A stretch of 64,000 nt of DNA. Source: Arthrobacter crystallopoietes (GTDB lineage Bacteria; Actinomycetota; Actinomycetes; Actinomycetales; Micrococcaceae). Positions 17,262 to 25,176 of this stretch are shown piece after piece; position 1 is the stretch's first letter, and every line of letters begins with the position of its first letter. The translations under genes were made by a program, and so were the position numbers. The DNA is taken from contig NZ_CP072014.1 in NCBI RefSeq assembly GCF_017603825.1, forward strand, positions 1,054,001 to 1,118,000, given 5' to 3'. Under the pieces are notes generated by a model that saw only the letters and a program-made list of their open reading frames with translations, was not told the origin of the DNA and did not search any database.

Positions 17262-18115
17262 TGGGACGGCGCAACCGCGGCCGCAACCCCGAGCCCGCCG
17301 CTGCTGCTGCCGGGCCCGCCGAAGGCCGGTACGAGATTTCCTCCGGCGTGGCCGAACTGGTCCGGGACGCCGACGGAACGGACGCCTGGCTGCTGAAGAT
17401 TAACGGGGTCCAGTCCTCACATGTAGTGATCGGCGAGCCCGAGCGGCTCGACTTCGAGTACATGCGCTGGATGGCGGCGCTGATCGAATCGCACTGGCCG
17501 GCAACGGGTTCCCTGCGCGCACTGCACCTAGGCGGCGGGGCCTGCTCGATGGCGCGTTACCTCGCGTCGCGCTACCCGGACGCGCGCCAGGTCGTCGTCG
17601 AAATCGACGCCAAACTGGCCGAGCTGGTCCGGCAATGGTTCGATATCCCCAAGGCACCGCTGGTGCGTATCCGCGTCGGCGAAGCCCGCGAGGTCACCGA
17701 ATCGCTGTCCGAAAACAGCCGGGACCTGATCATCCGGGACGTCTTTGCCGGCAGCCAGACCCCTGACGGCCTGGTCACGCTGGAGTTCACCCAGGCCGCC
17801 CGCCGGGTGCTGGCGCCGGGTGGAATCTATCTGGTCAACTGCGGGGACAGCCCGCAGCTGCTGCGCGCCCGCGCCGAGGCTGCCACTATCTCCAGCGTCT
17901 TCGAACATACCCTGGTCATCGCCGACCCGCCTATGCTTAAAGGGCGGCGCTATGGCAACGTCATCATCGCAGGCAGCGACATTCCGTTCGGCGACGACCC
18001 GCAGCTTGTGCGGGCCCTGCTGGGCGGCGCAGTTCCGGCCCAGCTCTGGGGCCGTGAGGAAGTGGCTAAGTTTTCCAGAGGGTTTGCCGTTCTGCAAGAC
18101 CCGGCAACGAATTAG
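17261..18115 (+). CDS. Spermidine synthase-like methyltransferase-fold protein
   Basis: A 284-residue protein with a Rossmann SAM-type domain similar to spermidine synthase: ALHLGGGACSMARYL (about 88-102), the acidic loop VVVEIDAKLAELVRQWFDI, and IIRDVFAGSQTPDGLVTLEF. Classical polyamine synthase catalytic residues are not obvious, so it is best called spermidine-synthase-like, as is common in actinobacteria. The first 25 residues are basic and Ala/Pro-rich. The ATG directly overlaps the stop of the mini-ORF at 17226 (TGATG) and has only a weak ribosome site. Confidence 0.78.
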   Translation: MGRRNRGRNPEPAAAAAGPAEGRYEISSGVAELVRDADGTDAWLLKINGVQSSHVVIGEPERLDFEYMRWMAALIESHWPATGSLRALHLGGGACSMARYLASRYPDARQVVVEIDAKLAELVRQWFDIPKAPLVRIRVGEAREVTESLSENSRDLIIRDVFAGSQTPDGLVTLEFTQAARRVLAPGGIYLVNCGDSPQLLRARAEAATISSVFEHTLVIADPPMLKGRRYGNVIIAGSDIPFGDDPQLVRALLGGAVPAQLWGREEVAKFSRGFAVLQDPATN

Positions 18116-18164
18116 GATCGTTTCACCGAATGTTGTGACTTGTCAGCAGGTCTGTATTACATTA

Positions 18165-18376
18165 GGAAACGAACGGTCTATGGGAGACCGTATAGGCCCG
18201 GGAGGGAGCCGCTTGCGGTGAACTCTTCGGAGGCAGACCGGGGACAAAATCGGCTTCGACACTATGGATGGTGGCTGGAGCACCCTGTCTGCTCAACCGG
18301 ACCTGATCCGGTGCCGGATGCCGGGAGCTGAAGCCTAATCCCCCCAAGTTAGGCCCAGCCCCGGCATCTCGGTTTT
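18165..18376 (+). ncRNA. Candidate structured small RNA ending in a C-loop terminator hairpin
   Basis: The 267-nt gap between convergent genes has little coding potential but several hairpins in a row: ACGGTCT/AGACCGT (18173-18191), ACCGGA/TCCGGT (18296-18312) and a long terminator-like stem (18317-18368) followed by TTTT. Promoter-like elements lie upstream: TTGTGA (18133) or TTGTCA (18140), and TACATT (18158) or TAGGAA (18163). I do not recognise an RNA family. It could instead be a long 3' UTR of the upstream gene. Confidence 0.4.
18317..18376 (+). terminator. Intrinsic terminator with a six-C loop
   Basis: GATGCCGGG (18317-18325) pairs perfectly with CCCGGCATC (18360-18368). Inner pairs GCT/AGC and GCCTAA/TTAGGC close a loop containing CCCCCC (18340-18345). 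TTTT follows at 18373-18376 on the plus strand only. Confidence 0.75.
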
Positions 18377-18382
18377 AATCCC

Positions 18383-19843
18383 TCAGGCCACGCCCAGAAG
18401 CTGCTCGATCGGCCCGATCCCGAAGAAGATCACAAATGCCGCCGCAACTGCCCACATGAGCGGATGCACGTCCTTGGAACGGCCCTGCACGGCGCGGATG
18501 ATGACGTAGGCGATGAACCCGGCACCCAGACCGTTGGCGATCGAATAGGTAAACGGCATCAGGGTGAAGGTCAGGAAGGACGGAAGGGCCACGCCCCAGT
18601 CCGACCAGTCGATCCGGCCCACCTGCGACACCATCATGAAACCCACGACGACGAGTGCCGGGGCGACCGCCTCGAACGGCACCAGGTAGATCAACGGTGT
18701 GAAGAACATGGCGACAACGAAGAGCAGGCCGGTGACGATGCTGGCCAGTCCGGTCCGGGCGCCTTCCCCGATCCCGGCGCCGGATTCAACGTAGATCTGG
18801 TTGGAGGAGACCGAGGCTCCACCGCCGGCGATGGCGCCGGCCGCATCGACCAGCAGCACCCGGTCCACGTGCGGAATGTTGCCTTCCTTGTCGGTCAGGC
18901 CGGCCTCGTTGGCCAGGCCCACCATGGTGCCCATTGCGTCGAAGAAGATGCTGAGCAGGATGGCGAAGGCCAGGAGGCTGGCGGCCGTGACGCCGAGTTC
19001 GCTGAAGGCGCCGAAGATGTTGACCTGGCCGATCAGGCTCAGGTCCGGGGCGCTCCAGTCCGGCAGGCTCGGCGTGACAAGCGACCAGCCGGTGGGCACC
19101 CCGGCGCCCTGGGAACCGGGACGGGCAACGGCCTCCACGATCAAGGCGAAGACGGTGGCGGCCACGATACCGATCAGGATGGCGCCTCTGACCTTGCGCA
19201 CCACCAGAGCCATGGTCAGGACCAGGCCGAAAATGAAGACCAGTGTGGGCCAGCCCACGAGCTTGCCGTCGAAGCCCAGCCCCACCGGTACGGTCGTGCC
19301 GGCAACGTCGGGGACGCGCCGGACGAAGCCGGCGTTGACGAGGCCGATCAGCGCGATGAACATGCCGATGCCCACCACGATGGCAGTTTTCAGGCTCGCC
19401 GGAACAGCCCTGAAGACGGCCGTTCTGAAGCCAGTCAGCACCAGGATCAGCATGGTGACACCGGAGAGTACGACCAGACCCATGACATCCGGCCAGGTGA
19501 GGCCCGGGTTGCTGGCCACAGTAACGGCAACGAACGCATTGACACCCAGGCCGGTCGCGAGGGCAAACGGATACTTCGCCCAGGCGCCCATGACGATGGT
19601 CAGCACGCCGGCCACCAGCGCGGTGACCGCAGCCACGCGGGCACCACCGAGTTCATCGCCGTTCGAGTCTGCGCCGCTGAGAATCAGCGGATTGAGCACC
19701 ACGATGTAGCTCATGGCAAAAAAGGTAGCCAGACCACCGCGGATTTCACGCGAGTAGTTGGAACCTCTTTTGGTGATCTCAAAATAGGTGTCCACCTTGG
19801 CCAGGAAGCCCTGTTTGGTCTGTACATTTCCCTGTCGGGGCAT
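18383..19843 (-). CDS. NCS2-family (AzgA-type) purine permease
   Basis: A 486-residue nucleobase:cation symporter-2 protein of the AzgA-like hypoxanthine/guanine/adenine branch. FAMSYIVVLNPLIL, FALATGLGVNAFVAVTV, the FDAMGTMVGLANEAGL segment and SSNQIYVESGAGIGEGARTGL are family features spread over about 12-14 helices. It probably imports purine bases by proton symport. GGAGG lies 8 nt before the ATG. It is divergent from copC. No purine salvage gene is adjacent. Confidence 0.88.
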   Translation of the reverse strand: MPRQGNVQTKQGFLAKVDTYFEITKRGSNYSREIRGGLATFFAMSYIVVLNPLILSGADSNGDELGGARVAAVTALVAGVLTIVMGAWAKYPFALATGLGVNAFVAVTVASNPGLTWPDVMGLVVLSGVTMLILVLTGFRTAVFRAVPASLKTAIVVGIGMFIALIGLVNAGFVRRVPDVAGTTVPVGLGFDGKLVGWPTLVFIFGLVLTMALVVRKVRGAILIGIVAATVFALIVEAVARPGSQGAGVPTGWSLVTPSLPDWSAPDLSLIGQVNIFGAFSELGVTAASLLAFAILLSIFFDAMGTMVGLANEAGLTDKEGNIPHVDRVLLVDAAGAIAGGGASVSSNQIYVESGAGIGEGARTGLASIVTGLLFVVAMFFTPLIYLVPFEAVAPALVVVGFMMVSQVGRIDWSDWGVALPSFLTFTLMPFTYSIANGLGAGFIAYVIIRAVQGRSKDVHPLMWAVAAAFVIFFGIGPIEQLLGVA

Positions 19844-19904
19844 GGAGAGGTCCTCCGCAGAAGTGTTGGGATGGCGCGTTTCCCATGAATCCTAACCCTC
19901 GACG

Positions 19905-19910
19905 TAGGCT
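19905..19910 (+). promoter_or_regulatory. -10 box of leaderless copC
   Basis: TAGGCT ends 6 nt before the GTG at 19917. Confidence 0.45.
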
Positions 19911-19916
19911 GGTGGA

Positions 19917-20552
19917 GTGAAAAAGCTTCTCCTGAGTGCCTCCGCAGCCGTTAGGTTAGTCACGGCTGTGCTGGTGGCCGCCGCCTTCGTACTCTTTCCC
20001 GCCGCCGGGGCGCAAGCCCACGACGAGCTTCTCTCGCACACCCCGGAAGACGGTGCGACGGTGGAGACCATGCCCGAGGAGCTGACACTGACCTTCAGCA
20101 ACGTGCCCGTGGCGCTGGGTTCCGTCGTGCAGATTCAGGATTCGACGGGAACCAACTGGGCCGACGGCGAGGTGCAGATCACGGATACCGAAGTCAGCCA
20201 GCCGATCAAGGTCGATGCGCCTGCGGGCGAATACTCCGTGGTGTGGCGGGTGGTGTCATCCGACGCCCATCCGATTGAAGGCAACTTCACCTTCACTGTG
20301 GAATCCGGCGCAGAGGGCACAGAAGGTGCCAGTGCTGGTGCCAGTGCCAGTGCCGGCGCGGGTACAGAGGCCGGTGCGGGAACGCCCGAGCCGATCGAGA
20401 CGCAAGAAAATCCGGCGGGCGGGCCGGCGGGCGTCACAGTAGCCGGCCAGACGGTTCCGTGGAGCGTCCTTGGCATGGTCGCAGTGCTCGTGGTGCTTGG
20501 CGTCGTCATCGGCGTGACGGCGAAGCGCCGCCTCGGCAAGGGCGGCGAGTAG
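19917..20552 (+). CDS. copC: CopC-domain copper-binding protein, membrane anchored
   Basis: A 211-residue exported protein. It has a signal peptide (about 1-36, ending AGAQA). The mature protein starts with AHDELLSHTPEDGATV, whose His is the N-terminal copper ligand, and a CopC beta-sandwich follows to about residue 128 with SSDAHPIEGNFTF carrying another His ligand. After it come a Ser/Ala/Gly linker and a C-terminal transmembrane helix (about 178-202). It likely binds copper on the outer face of the membrane. No CopD, Dyp-peroxidase or YcnI gene lies beside it, unlike many CopC loci. Confidence 0.85.
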   Translation: MKKLLLSASAAVRLVTAVLVAAAFVLFPAAGAQAHDELLSHTPEDGATVETMPEELTLTFSNVPVALGSVVQIQDSTGTNWADGEVQITDTEVSQPIKVDAPAGEYSVVWRVVSSDAHPIEGNFTFTVESGAEGTEGASAGASASAGAGTEAGAGTPEPIETQENPAGGPAGVTVAGQTVPWSVLGMVAVLVVLGVVIGVTAKRRLGKGGE

Positions 20553-20553
20553 C

Positions 20554-21102
20554 TCAGGCGGTCAGCATGCGGCCGCCGGCAATGGCGTCGCCGACCAGTT
20601 TGGCCTGCCGGACAATCTCCCGGGTGCTGGGCGTGAGCAGATCGGCCACACCCACCAGGTAGAGGCCCAGGGACTTCAATGATGTCCGGAGGTCCTTGCC
20701 GAGGCTGAGGCCGAGACCGCGCAGGAACCGGCGGACCTGGTTCTGCGGGCAGTCCGTGAGCACCACCGACTCCGCCTGCAGGATGCCCTGCTCCGTATGG
20801 ATGACCCACTTCTGCTGCCGGTCCCGGCTCAGTTTGCTGGCCATCGTGCTGGGACGGACGTCCAGCCGGTGGCTGGTGGCGTAGCCGCGGAGCAGTCGCA
20901 GCAGTTCCGAGCGTTCCGTCAGCGATACCGAGTCCGTCATGACACTCCGGCGCTTGCCGGCCGTGCCCATGCCCTCCAGGACAATGGAGGCGACACCGTG
21001 CCTGCTCAGTTCACTGGCCACGGCGAGGCCAGGCAGGCCGGCACCAATGACGACTGTGGTGGTGGACTCGATCGGTACGTCTGCGGGGCACACAGCACTC
21101 AC
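20554..21102 (-). CDS. Compact FAD/NAD(P)-binding flavoprotein
   Basis: A 182-residue protein with an N-terminal Rossmann motif VVIGAGLPGLAVASEL (about 16-31) and a C-terminal GLYLVGVADLL segment resembling the GxxxxGD closing motif of thioredoxin-reductase-like enzymes. The central NADPH domain of that family seems to be missing and there is no CxxC. VSAVCPADV with GTG at 21102 is chosen because GAGGAGG lies about 8 nt upstream. It may be a degenerate oxidoreductase or a small FAD-binding protein. The function is not assigned. Confidence 0.68.
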   Translation of the reverse strand: MSAVCPADVPIESTTTVVIGAGLPGLAVASELSRHGVASIVLEGMGTAGKRRSVMTDSVSLTERSELLRLLRGYATSHRLDVRPSTMASKLSRDRQQKWVIHTEQGILQAESVVLTDCPQNQVRRFLRGLGLSLGKDLRTSLKSLGLYLVGVADLLTPSTREIVRQAKLVGDAIAGGRMLTA

Positions 21103-21219
21103 CGTACAGCCTCCTCGAACGGGTAGGAGAGTGCCACGGCGGCGGGATCCGCATCGGGCACAGGTCACAGGCCGAGTGAGAGCTCGACAGCGATTTCTCG
21201 AAGCCTATCCAAATTTGCC

Positions 21220-21246
21220 CTCCCTGAGAAGAGGCTTCTCTGGGAG
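21220..21246. promoter_or_regulatory. 27-nt palindrome in the divergent region
   Basis: CTCCC-T-GAGAAG / CTTCTC-T-GGGAG around an AGG loop forms two perfect half stems separated by a T-T mismatch. It lies in the spacer between the flavoprotein and universal-stress genes. It may be an operator or a hairpin in the 5' UTR of the latter. Confidence 0.5.
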
Positions 21247-21302
21247 TAAGCTGAGAGTAGATGGCAACGGAGCGGTTGCCTTATTCGAGGGAGGCGGGAG
21301 CA

Positions 21303-22316
21303 ATGACAAACGCAACACCCGGTAATGCCAGCCACGGCGGAACGCCCCGCGGAATCGTGGTTGGTGTGGACGGTTCGGACCAGAGCCACTGTGCACTGGT
21401 ATGGGCAGCCCAGGAGGCACAAAAACGCCGGACCCCGCTGCATGTCGTCACCGCTTATACCGTTCCCGTCTTCGCCGCTTCGAGCATGGATGCCGGCTAC
21501 GCCACCTTGGATGACGCGGTGATCCGCGAAGGCGCGGAAGCCGTACTTCAGCAGGCCGTGGAGAAGGTCGACGGCTACGGCGTCGAAGTCCATGCCACGG
21601 TGGAAACCGGGGACGCCGCCGGGGTGCTCCTGGAGCTGTCCGAAGAAGCGGAGCTGGTAGTTGTCGGTACGCGTGGACGCGGCGGCTTCATGGGCCGGCT
21701 GCTGGGCTCGGTCAGCAGCGCCGTCCCGGCGCACGCCCATTGCCCCTCGGTGACCATTCCGCTGGCCTGCGCTCCGCGGCTCGAAGGGGTGGATTTCGAA
21801 CTGCCCAAGACCAAGGACTCACCGGTCAGGCCCGACGACGTGGAAAAGGTTGTCCTGGTCGGCGTCGACGGCTCGGAGCAGGCGCGCATGGCCACACTCG
21901 TCGCGGCCGAGCAGGCCGCGCGCTGGGGCAGGCCGCTGCGTGTCATCTGCGCACTGCCGCCGTTCACCGGTTCGCTGGCCTGGGTACCCGCGCCGCTGGA
22001 CCGGGAAGCGCTGTACGCGGACCTCAGGTCACAGCTGGACGCCGGCGTCGCCTGGCTGCGCAGCCACTTCCCCGGCCTGCAGATCAGCGGCGAGGTCCAG
22101 GACGGCTCTCCCGTGGAGCTGCTCATCGAAGCCACGCGGACGGCCGAACTGCTGGTAATGGGTACACGCGGACGCGGTGGATTTGCCGGTATGCTGCTCG
22201 GTTCCACCAGCCAGGGAGTCCTGCATCACGCGAAGGGCCCGGTCATGGTAGTCCCGGACGCCCATGATCCGCGGCTCGACGACCGCAGGAAATTCGGCCC
22301 GATGCCGGAGGAGTGA
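21303..22316 (+). CDS. Tandem universal stress protein (two UspA domains)
   Basis: A 337-residue cytoplasmic protein with two UspA domains (about 14-155 and 180-325). Each begins VVGVDGS or LVGVDGSEQA and ends with the ATP-binding signature: GTRGRGGFMGRLLGSVSS in the first and GTRGRGGFAGMLLGSTSQ in the second. Both copies keep the G-2x-G-9x-G(S) pattern, so both probably bind ATP. Actinobacterial tandem Usps are linked to hypoxia and stationary-phase survival. The ATG at 21303 has GGGAGG 7-8 nt upstream; an ATG 14 codons earlier lacks one. Confidence 0.92.
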   Translation: MTNATPGNASHGGTPRGIVVGVDGSDQSHCALVWAAQEAQKRRTPLHVVTAYTVPVFAASSMDAGYATLDDAVIREGAEAVLQQAVEKVDGYGVEVHATVETGDAAGVLLELSEEAELVVVGTRGRGGFMGRLLGSVSSAVPAHAHCPSVTIPLACAPRLEGVDFELPKTKDSPVRPDDVEKVVLVGVDGSEQARMATLVAAEQAARWGRPLRVICALPPFTGSLAWVPAPLDREALYADLRSQLDAGVAWLRSHFPGLQISGEVQDGSPVELLIEATRTAELLVMGTRGRGGFAGMLLGSTSQGVLHHAKGPVMVVPDAHDPRLDDRRKFGPMPEE

Positions 22317-22342
22317 TCCTCCCTGCTCGTAGCTCCCCCTGC

Positions 22343-23959
22343 TTAGGTCCAGCGCGCTCCGTACCCATGCAGTTTGCCGTACATGTAGCCGATGGGCGTG
22401 ACGCGCAAGCCGTCGTTCGGGTTCATGGCGTGGACCACCTGGCCGCCGCCGATGTAGAGCGCCACGTGCCAGAAGTTTCCTTCGGTGCCCCAGAACACCA
22501 GATCACCGGGCTGCAGATTGCCCAGCGAAACCTTGTGCGGTGCCTGGTCGTACTGTGCCGTGGCCGTGCGCGGAATCCACTTGCCCGCCGTGCCGAAGGC
22601 CTGCTGTGTCAGACCGGAGCAGTCGAACCCCCACGGTCCGTTTCCGGCCCATTCGTAGAAGGACTTCTTGTTTGACGCCTTGGCGGTCGCGTAGTTGATC
22701 GCGGTCTGCGCCATGGAGTAATTCGGTGCGGGGGCGGGAGCCGGCTCCTGCTTCGGCGGAGCCGGTTTCGGCGAAGGCTTGGGTGCGGGTGCGGGTGCCG
22801 GTGCGGGTGCGCGTGGTGGCGCCGGGGCTGGCTCCGGCGCGCGTTCGGGCTCGGGCGCAGGTTCCGGTGCCCGGTCCGGTGCAGGTGCGGGAGCGGGAGC
22901 AGGTGGGGCAGGGGGAGCCTCCGGTGCGGAAGGCGCCGGTGAGGTGCTGGGCGCGGCGGGAGCCGGTGCCGCCGGAGCGGGCGTGATGCCGTCCGCGGCC
23001 GGAACGACCATCGCGGGTGTCTGCGCCGGGCTTCCGGTATTGCCGGAGGCCGGAATGTTGCCGGCTGCTGCTGGCTGCGCGGCTGCCTGACGTTCGGACT
23101 CGGCCACCAGAGCCGCGAACTGGCGTTGTTGCTCGGCTTCTTCCAGTGCAGCGATCCGCTGGTTCTCCTCGGCCACGCTGGTGCCGCGGAGTTCGGCCAG
23201 ATGGTCCAGCAGGACCTGGCGCTGGACCTCCTGCTTGCTGACGAGCTGTTCGTGGGCCGTGCTGGCGGCCTTGGCGTTGGACTCCGCGGCCTTGGCCGCG
23301 GCAGCCGCGTCCTGGGCGGCTTCTTCGGCTTCCGAAACGTGGAGTTCCCAGGCTGTCCACAGCTGGGCTGCCTGCTGGGCGGAGGTCAGGGTTTGGAACC
23401 GGTTGTCGGACAGCGCACCAAGGGTCGAGGCCTTGTAGAGCACCTCGTCCGCATCGGCGCTGGCCAGCAGGGAGCCCAAACCCGGGTTGACGCCACCATT
23501 GCGGTACAGCTCTCCCGCCAGCTGGCCCACCTGATCCTGGACGGCTTCGAAATATTCACCGGCCTGCTTCGCCTTGCCGCGTGCGTCCTCCAGTTCGGAG
23601 GTCCGGTCCTGTTGGATGAGCAGGGCGGTGCTGTAGTTGTTCTGCGACTGCATCGTCTCGTAGCGGACGCTCTCCAGCTCCCCGCTGGCCGCGCGCAGCT
23701 GCTCTTCGATCCGTTCGACGAGTGCCTTCGTCGCATCGGCGTCCCCCTTGGCCGCCTCAATGTCCTTGTCGGACAGAGCGGGACTGGCGGGAATCTGCAC
23801 TGCGGATACCGAAACCTGCGGCAGCTCCCCGGTGGGTGCTGCGGCGGCCGGAGGCAGGCCGGCCATGGCGAGTAAAGCGACAGTGGCAGCCGCCAGCGAA
23901 ATGGTGCGCACCGGCGTCGTGCGTTTTGAACAGGCAGAGCGTCCTGGTGACATCCCCAT
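22343..23959 (-). CDS. Secreted NlpC/P60 peptidoglycan endopeptidase (RipA-like)
   Basis: A 538-residue cell-wall hydrolase. A signal peptide (about 18-42, ending AAAAP) leads into a coiled-coil region (about 60-310). A Pro/Ala/Glu-rich linker (about 320-410) follows, then a C-terminal NlpC/P60 domain with catalytic Cys in WGFDCSGLTQQAF, His in FWHVALYIGGG and a third polar residue near VVHAMNP. Such enzymes cut D-Glu/mDAP-type stem peptides at the division septum. The ATG at 23959 is preferred over earlier TTG codons. Upstream lies a structured leader with its own small ORF and promoter. Confidence 0.9.
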   Translation of the reverse strand: MGMSPGRSACSKRTTPVRTISLAAATVALLAMAGLPPAAAAPTGELPQVSVSAVQIPASPALSDKDIEAAKGDADATKALVERIEEQLRAASGELESVRYETMQSQNNYSTALLIQQDRTSELEDARGKAKQAGEYFEAVQDQVGQLAGELYRNGGVNPGLGSLLASADADEVLYKASTLGALSDNRFQTLTSAQQAAQLWTAWELHVSEAEEAAQDAAAAAKAAESNAKAASTAHEQLVSKQEVQRQVLLDHLAELRGTSVAEENQRIAALEEAEQQRQFAALVAESERQAAAQPAAAGNIPASGNTGSPAQTPAMVVPAADGITPAPAAPAPAAPSTSPAPSAPEAPPAPPAPAPAPAPDRAPEPAPEPERAPEPAPAPPRAPAPAPAPAPKPSPKPAPPKQEPAPAPAPNYSMAQTAINYATAKASNKKSFYEWAGNGPWGFDCSGLTQQAFGTAGKWIPRTATAQYDQAPHKVSLGNLQPGDLVFWGTEGNFWHVALYIGGGQVVHAMNPNDGLRVTPIGYMYGKLHGYGARWT

Positions 23960-24017
23960 GCGTTGCGGTCCCCTAGCTGCGAGTGTGCAGTGAATGCACA
24001 CGTTCGGGAACGGTCGA

Positions 24018-24077
24018 TCACGGGATCGAGGCGGTCTCGGGCCTCTCAAGAAGGCCGAACGGGAGACCGGGCTGCAT
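24018..24077 (-). CDS. 19-residue upstream ORF in the NlpC/P60 leader
   Basis: An ATG at 24077 with a near-ideal AAGGAG ribosome site 6 nt upstream opens a 19-codon frame (MQPGLPFGLLERPETASIP) ending 58 nt before the NlpC/P60 ATG. The frame overlaps a hairpin with arms CGGTCTC/GAGACCG and GGCCT/AGGCC; further small stems CGATC/GATCG and GTGTGCA/TGCACAC lie between it and the gene. The arrangement resembles an attenuator or translational-control leader. Confidence 0.45.
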   Translation of the reverse strand: MQPGLPFGLLERPETASIP

Positions 24078-24090
24078 TCACAACTCCTTG

Positions 24091-24119
24091 AGAATATGCA
24101 TCCCTGGTCACTTTGGCAA
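24091..24119 (-). promoter_or_regulatory. Promoter of the NlpC/P60 transcript
   Basis: TTGCCA (24114-24119) and TATTCT (24091-24096) are separated by exactly 17 nt. The predicted transcript start falls within or just before the ribosome site of the uORF, so the leader would be about 120 nt long. Confidence 0.6.
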
Positions 24120-24241
24120 CATGAGTCCCAATCAAAACACTAGTAACAACCGTGTAGTTTTGCCTCATTTACGTCGGGCGTGTCGCAGCACAAGAAGTGC
24201 CTTTGCCGGGGAGATCCGCTGTGGACGGGCCGCCAGGAACC

Positions 24242-25174
24242 TTAGTCGTGGTGGCGGGTTTCGTGGTCGGCGTGGGAAAGCGGTTCGATCTGGAACGTGC
24301 AGTGTTCGGTGTCGAAATGGCTGCCCAGGCATCCGGAAAGCCGGTCCAGCACGCGGTCGATGCCCTCGGCATGAAGGGTCTCGTCGGCCACCACCACGTG
24401 TGCCGAAAACACCGGGACGCCGGACGTAATAGTCCAGATGTGGATGTCGTGGACGTCCACCACGCCGTCGGCGCTCATGATGTGCTCGCGGATGCTGGCC
24501 ACGTCCACGTGCTTGGGCGTCGCCTCAAGCAGCACATTGACGACGTCGCGCAGCAGGCTCCAAGCGCGCGGCAGGATCATCACGGCGATCAGGATGGAGG
24601 CGAAGGTGTCCGCCTGGACGAAGCCGGTCAAGGCAATAACGACGGCGGCGGCAATCACCGCGACCGAGCCCAGCAGATCCCCGAGCACCTCCAGATAGGC
24701 GCCGCGGACGTTGAGGCTTTCCTTGTGCCCGCCCTGGAGGATCAGCAGGCAGACAAAATTTGCGACGGCGCCGAGCACGGCGGTGAGCAGCATCGCGCCG
24801 GTGTGGATCTCCGGCGTCTGCCCGAACCTGCGCAGCGCCTCCAGGAAAATGATGACCGCAATGACGATCAGCACCACGGCATTGGCCAGGGCCGCCAGGA
24901 CTTCGGCGCGCTGGTAGCCGTAGGTGCGCTTGTCCGAGGGTGGCCGCGTGGCAATCCATGCGGCCATCAGGGCAATCGAGACACCTGCCGCGTCGGAAAG
25001 CATGTGGCCGGCGTCCGCCAGCAGCGCCAGGGAGCCGGAGATAAATGCGCCGATAACCTGGATGACCACCACGGCAAGGGTGATGGCCACCACCCAGATG
25101 AGCTTCTTGCGGTGCTTGGCGGTCGCGGTGCCGGAAGCGGGCAGGCCGTGACTGTGTCCGTGGCCGTGACCCAT
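24242..25174 (-). CDS. Cation diffusion facilitator (CzcD-like metal exporter)
   Basis: A 310-residue CDF transporter with a His-rich N-terminus (MGHGHGHSHG) and six transmembrane helices. The metal site is visible as LLADAGHMLSDA in helix 2 and VLGDLLGS in helix 5 (HD-D/E type, zinc-like specificity). A cytosolic ferredoxin-like domain (about 215-300) includes VHDIHIWTITSG. It exports Zn2+/Co2+/Cd2+ by proton antiport. The ATG lies two bases after the metallopeptidase stop, so translation is coupled. The His-rich tail HADHETRHHD may aid metal capture. Confidence 0.9.
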   Translation of the reverse strand: MGHGHGHSHGLPASGTATAKHRKKLIWVVAITLAVVVIQVIGAFISGSLALLADAGHMLSDAAGVSIALMAAWIATRPPSDKRTYGYQRAEVLAALANAVVLIVIAVIIFLEALRRFGQTPEIHTGAMLLTAVLGAVANFVCLLILQGGHKESLNVRGAYLEVLGDLLGSVAVIAAAVVIALTGFVQADTFASILIAVMILPRAWSLLRDVVNVLLEATPKHVDVASIREHIMSADGVVDVHDIHIWTITSGVPVFSAHVVVADETLHAEGIDRVLDRLSGCLGSHFDTEHCTFQIEPLSHADHETRHHD

Positions 25175-25176
25175 GC

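Noticed and set aside
18238-18290. Similarity to the 5' end of tmRNA (GGGG...CGGCTTCGAC)
   Set aside because: The match is limited to a few bases, no tag-peptide frame or tRNA-like 3' end with CCA follows, and the region is too short.
18140-18331. 63-codon plus-strand frame in the convergent spacer
   Set aside because: No ribosome site, odd amino-acid composition, and overlap with hairpins; an RNA explanation fits better.
22726-23090. Gly/Ala/Val-repeat frames on the plus strand inside the NlpC/P60 gene
   Set aside because: They are antisense to the Pro/Ala-rich linker, whose codon repeats create them.
23925-24000. c-di-AMP (ydaO/yuaA) riboswitch before the NlpC/P60 gene
   Set aside because: GGGGACC and a later TGGGG recall the motif, but they straddle the start codon and the other conserved blocks are missing or out of order.
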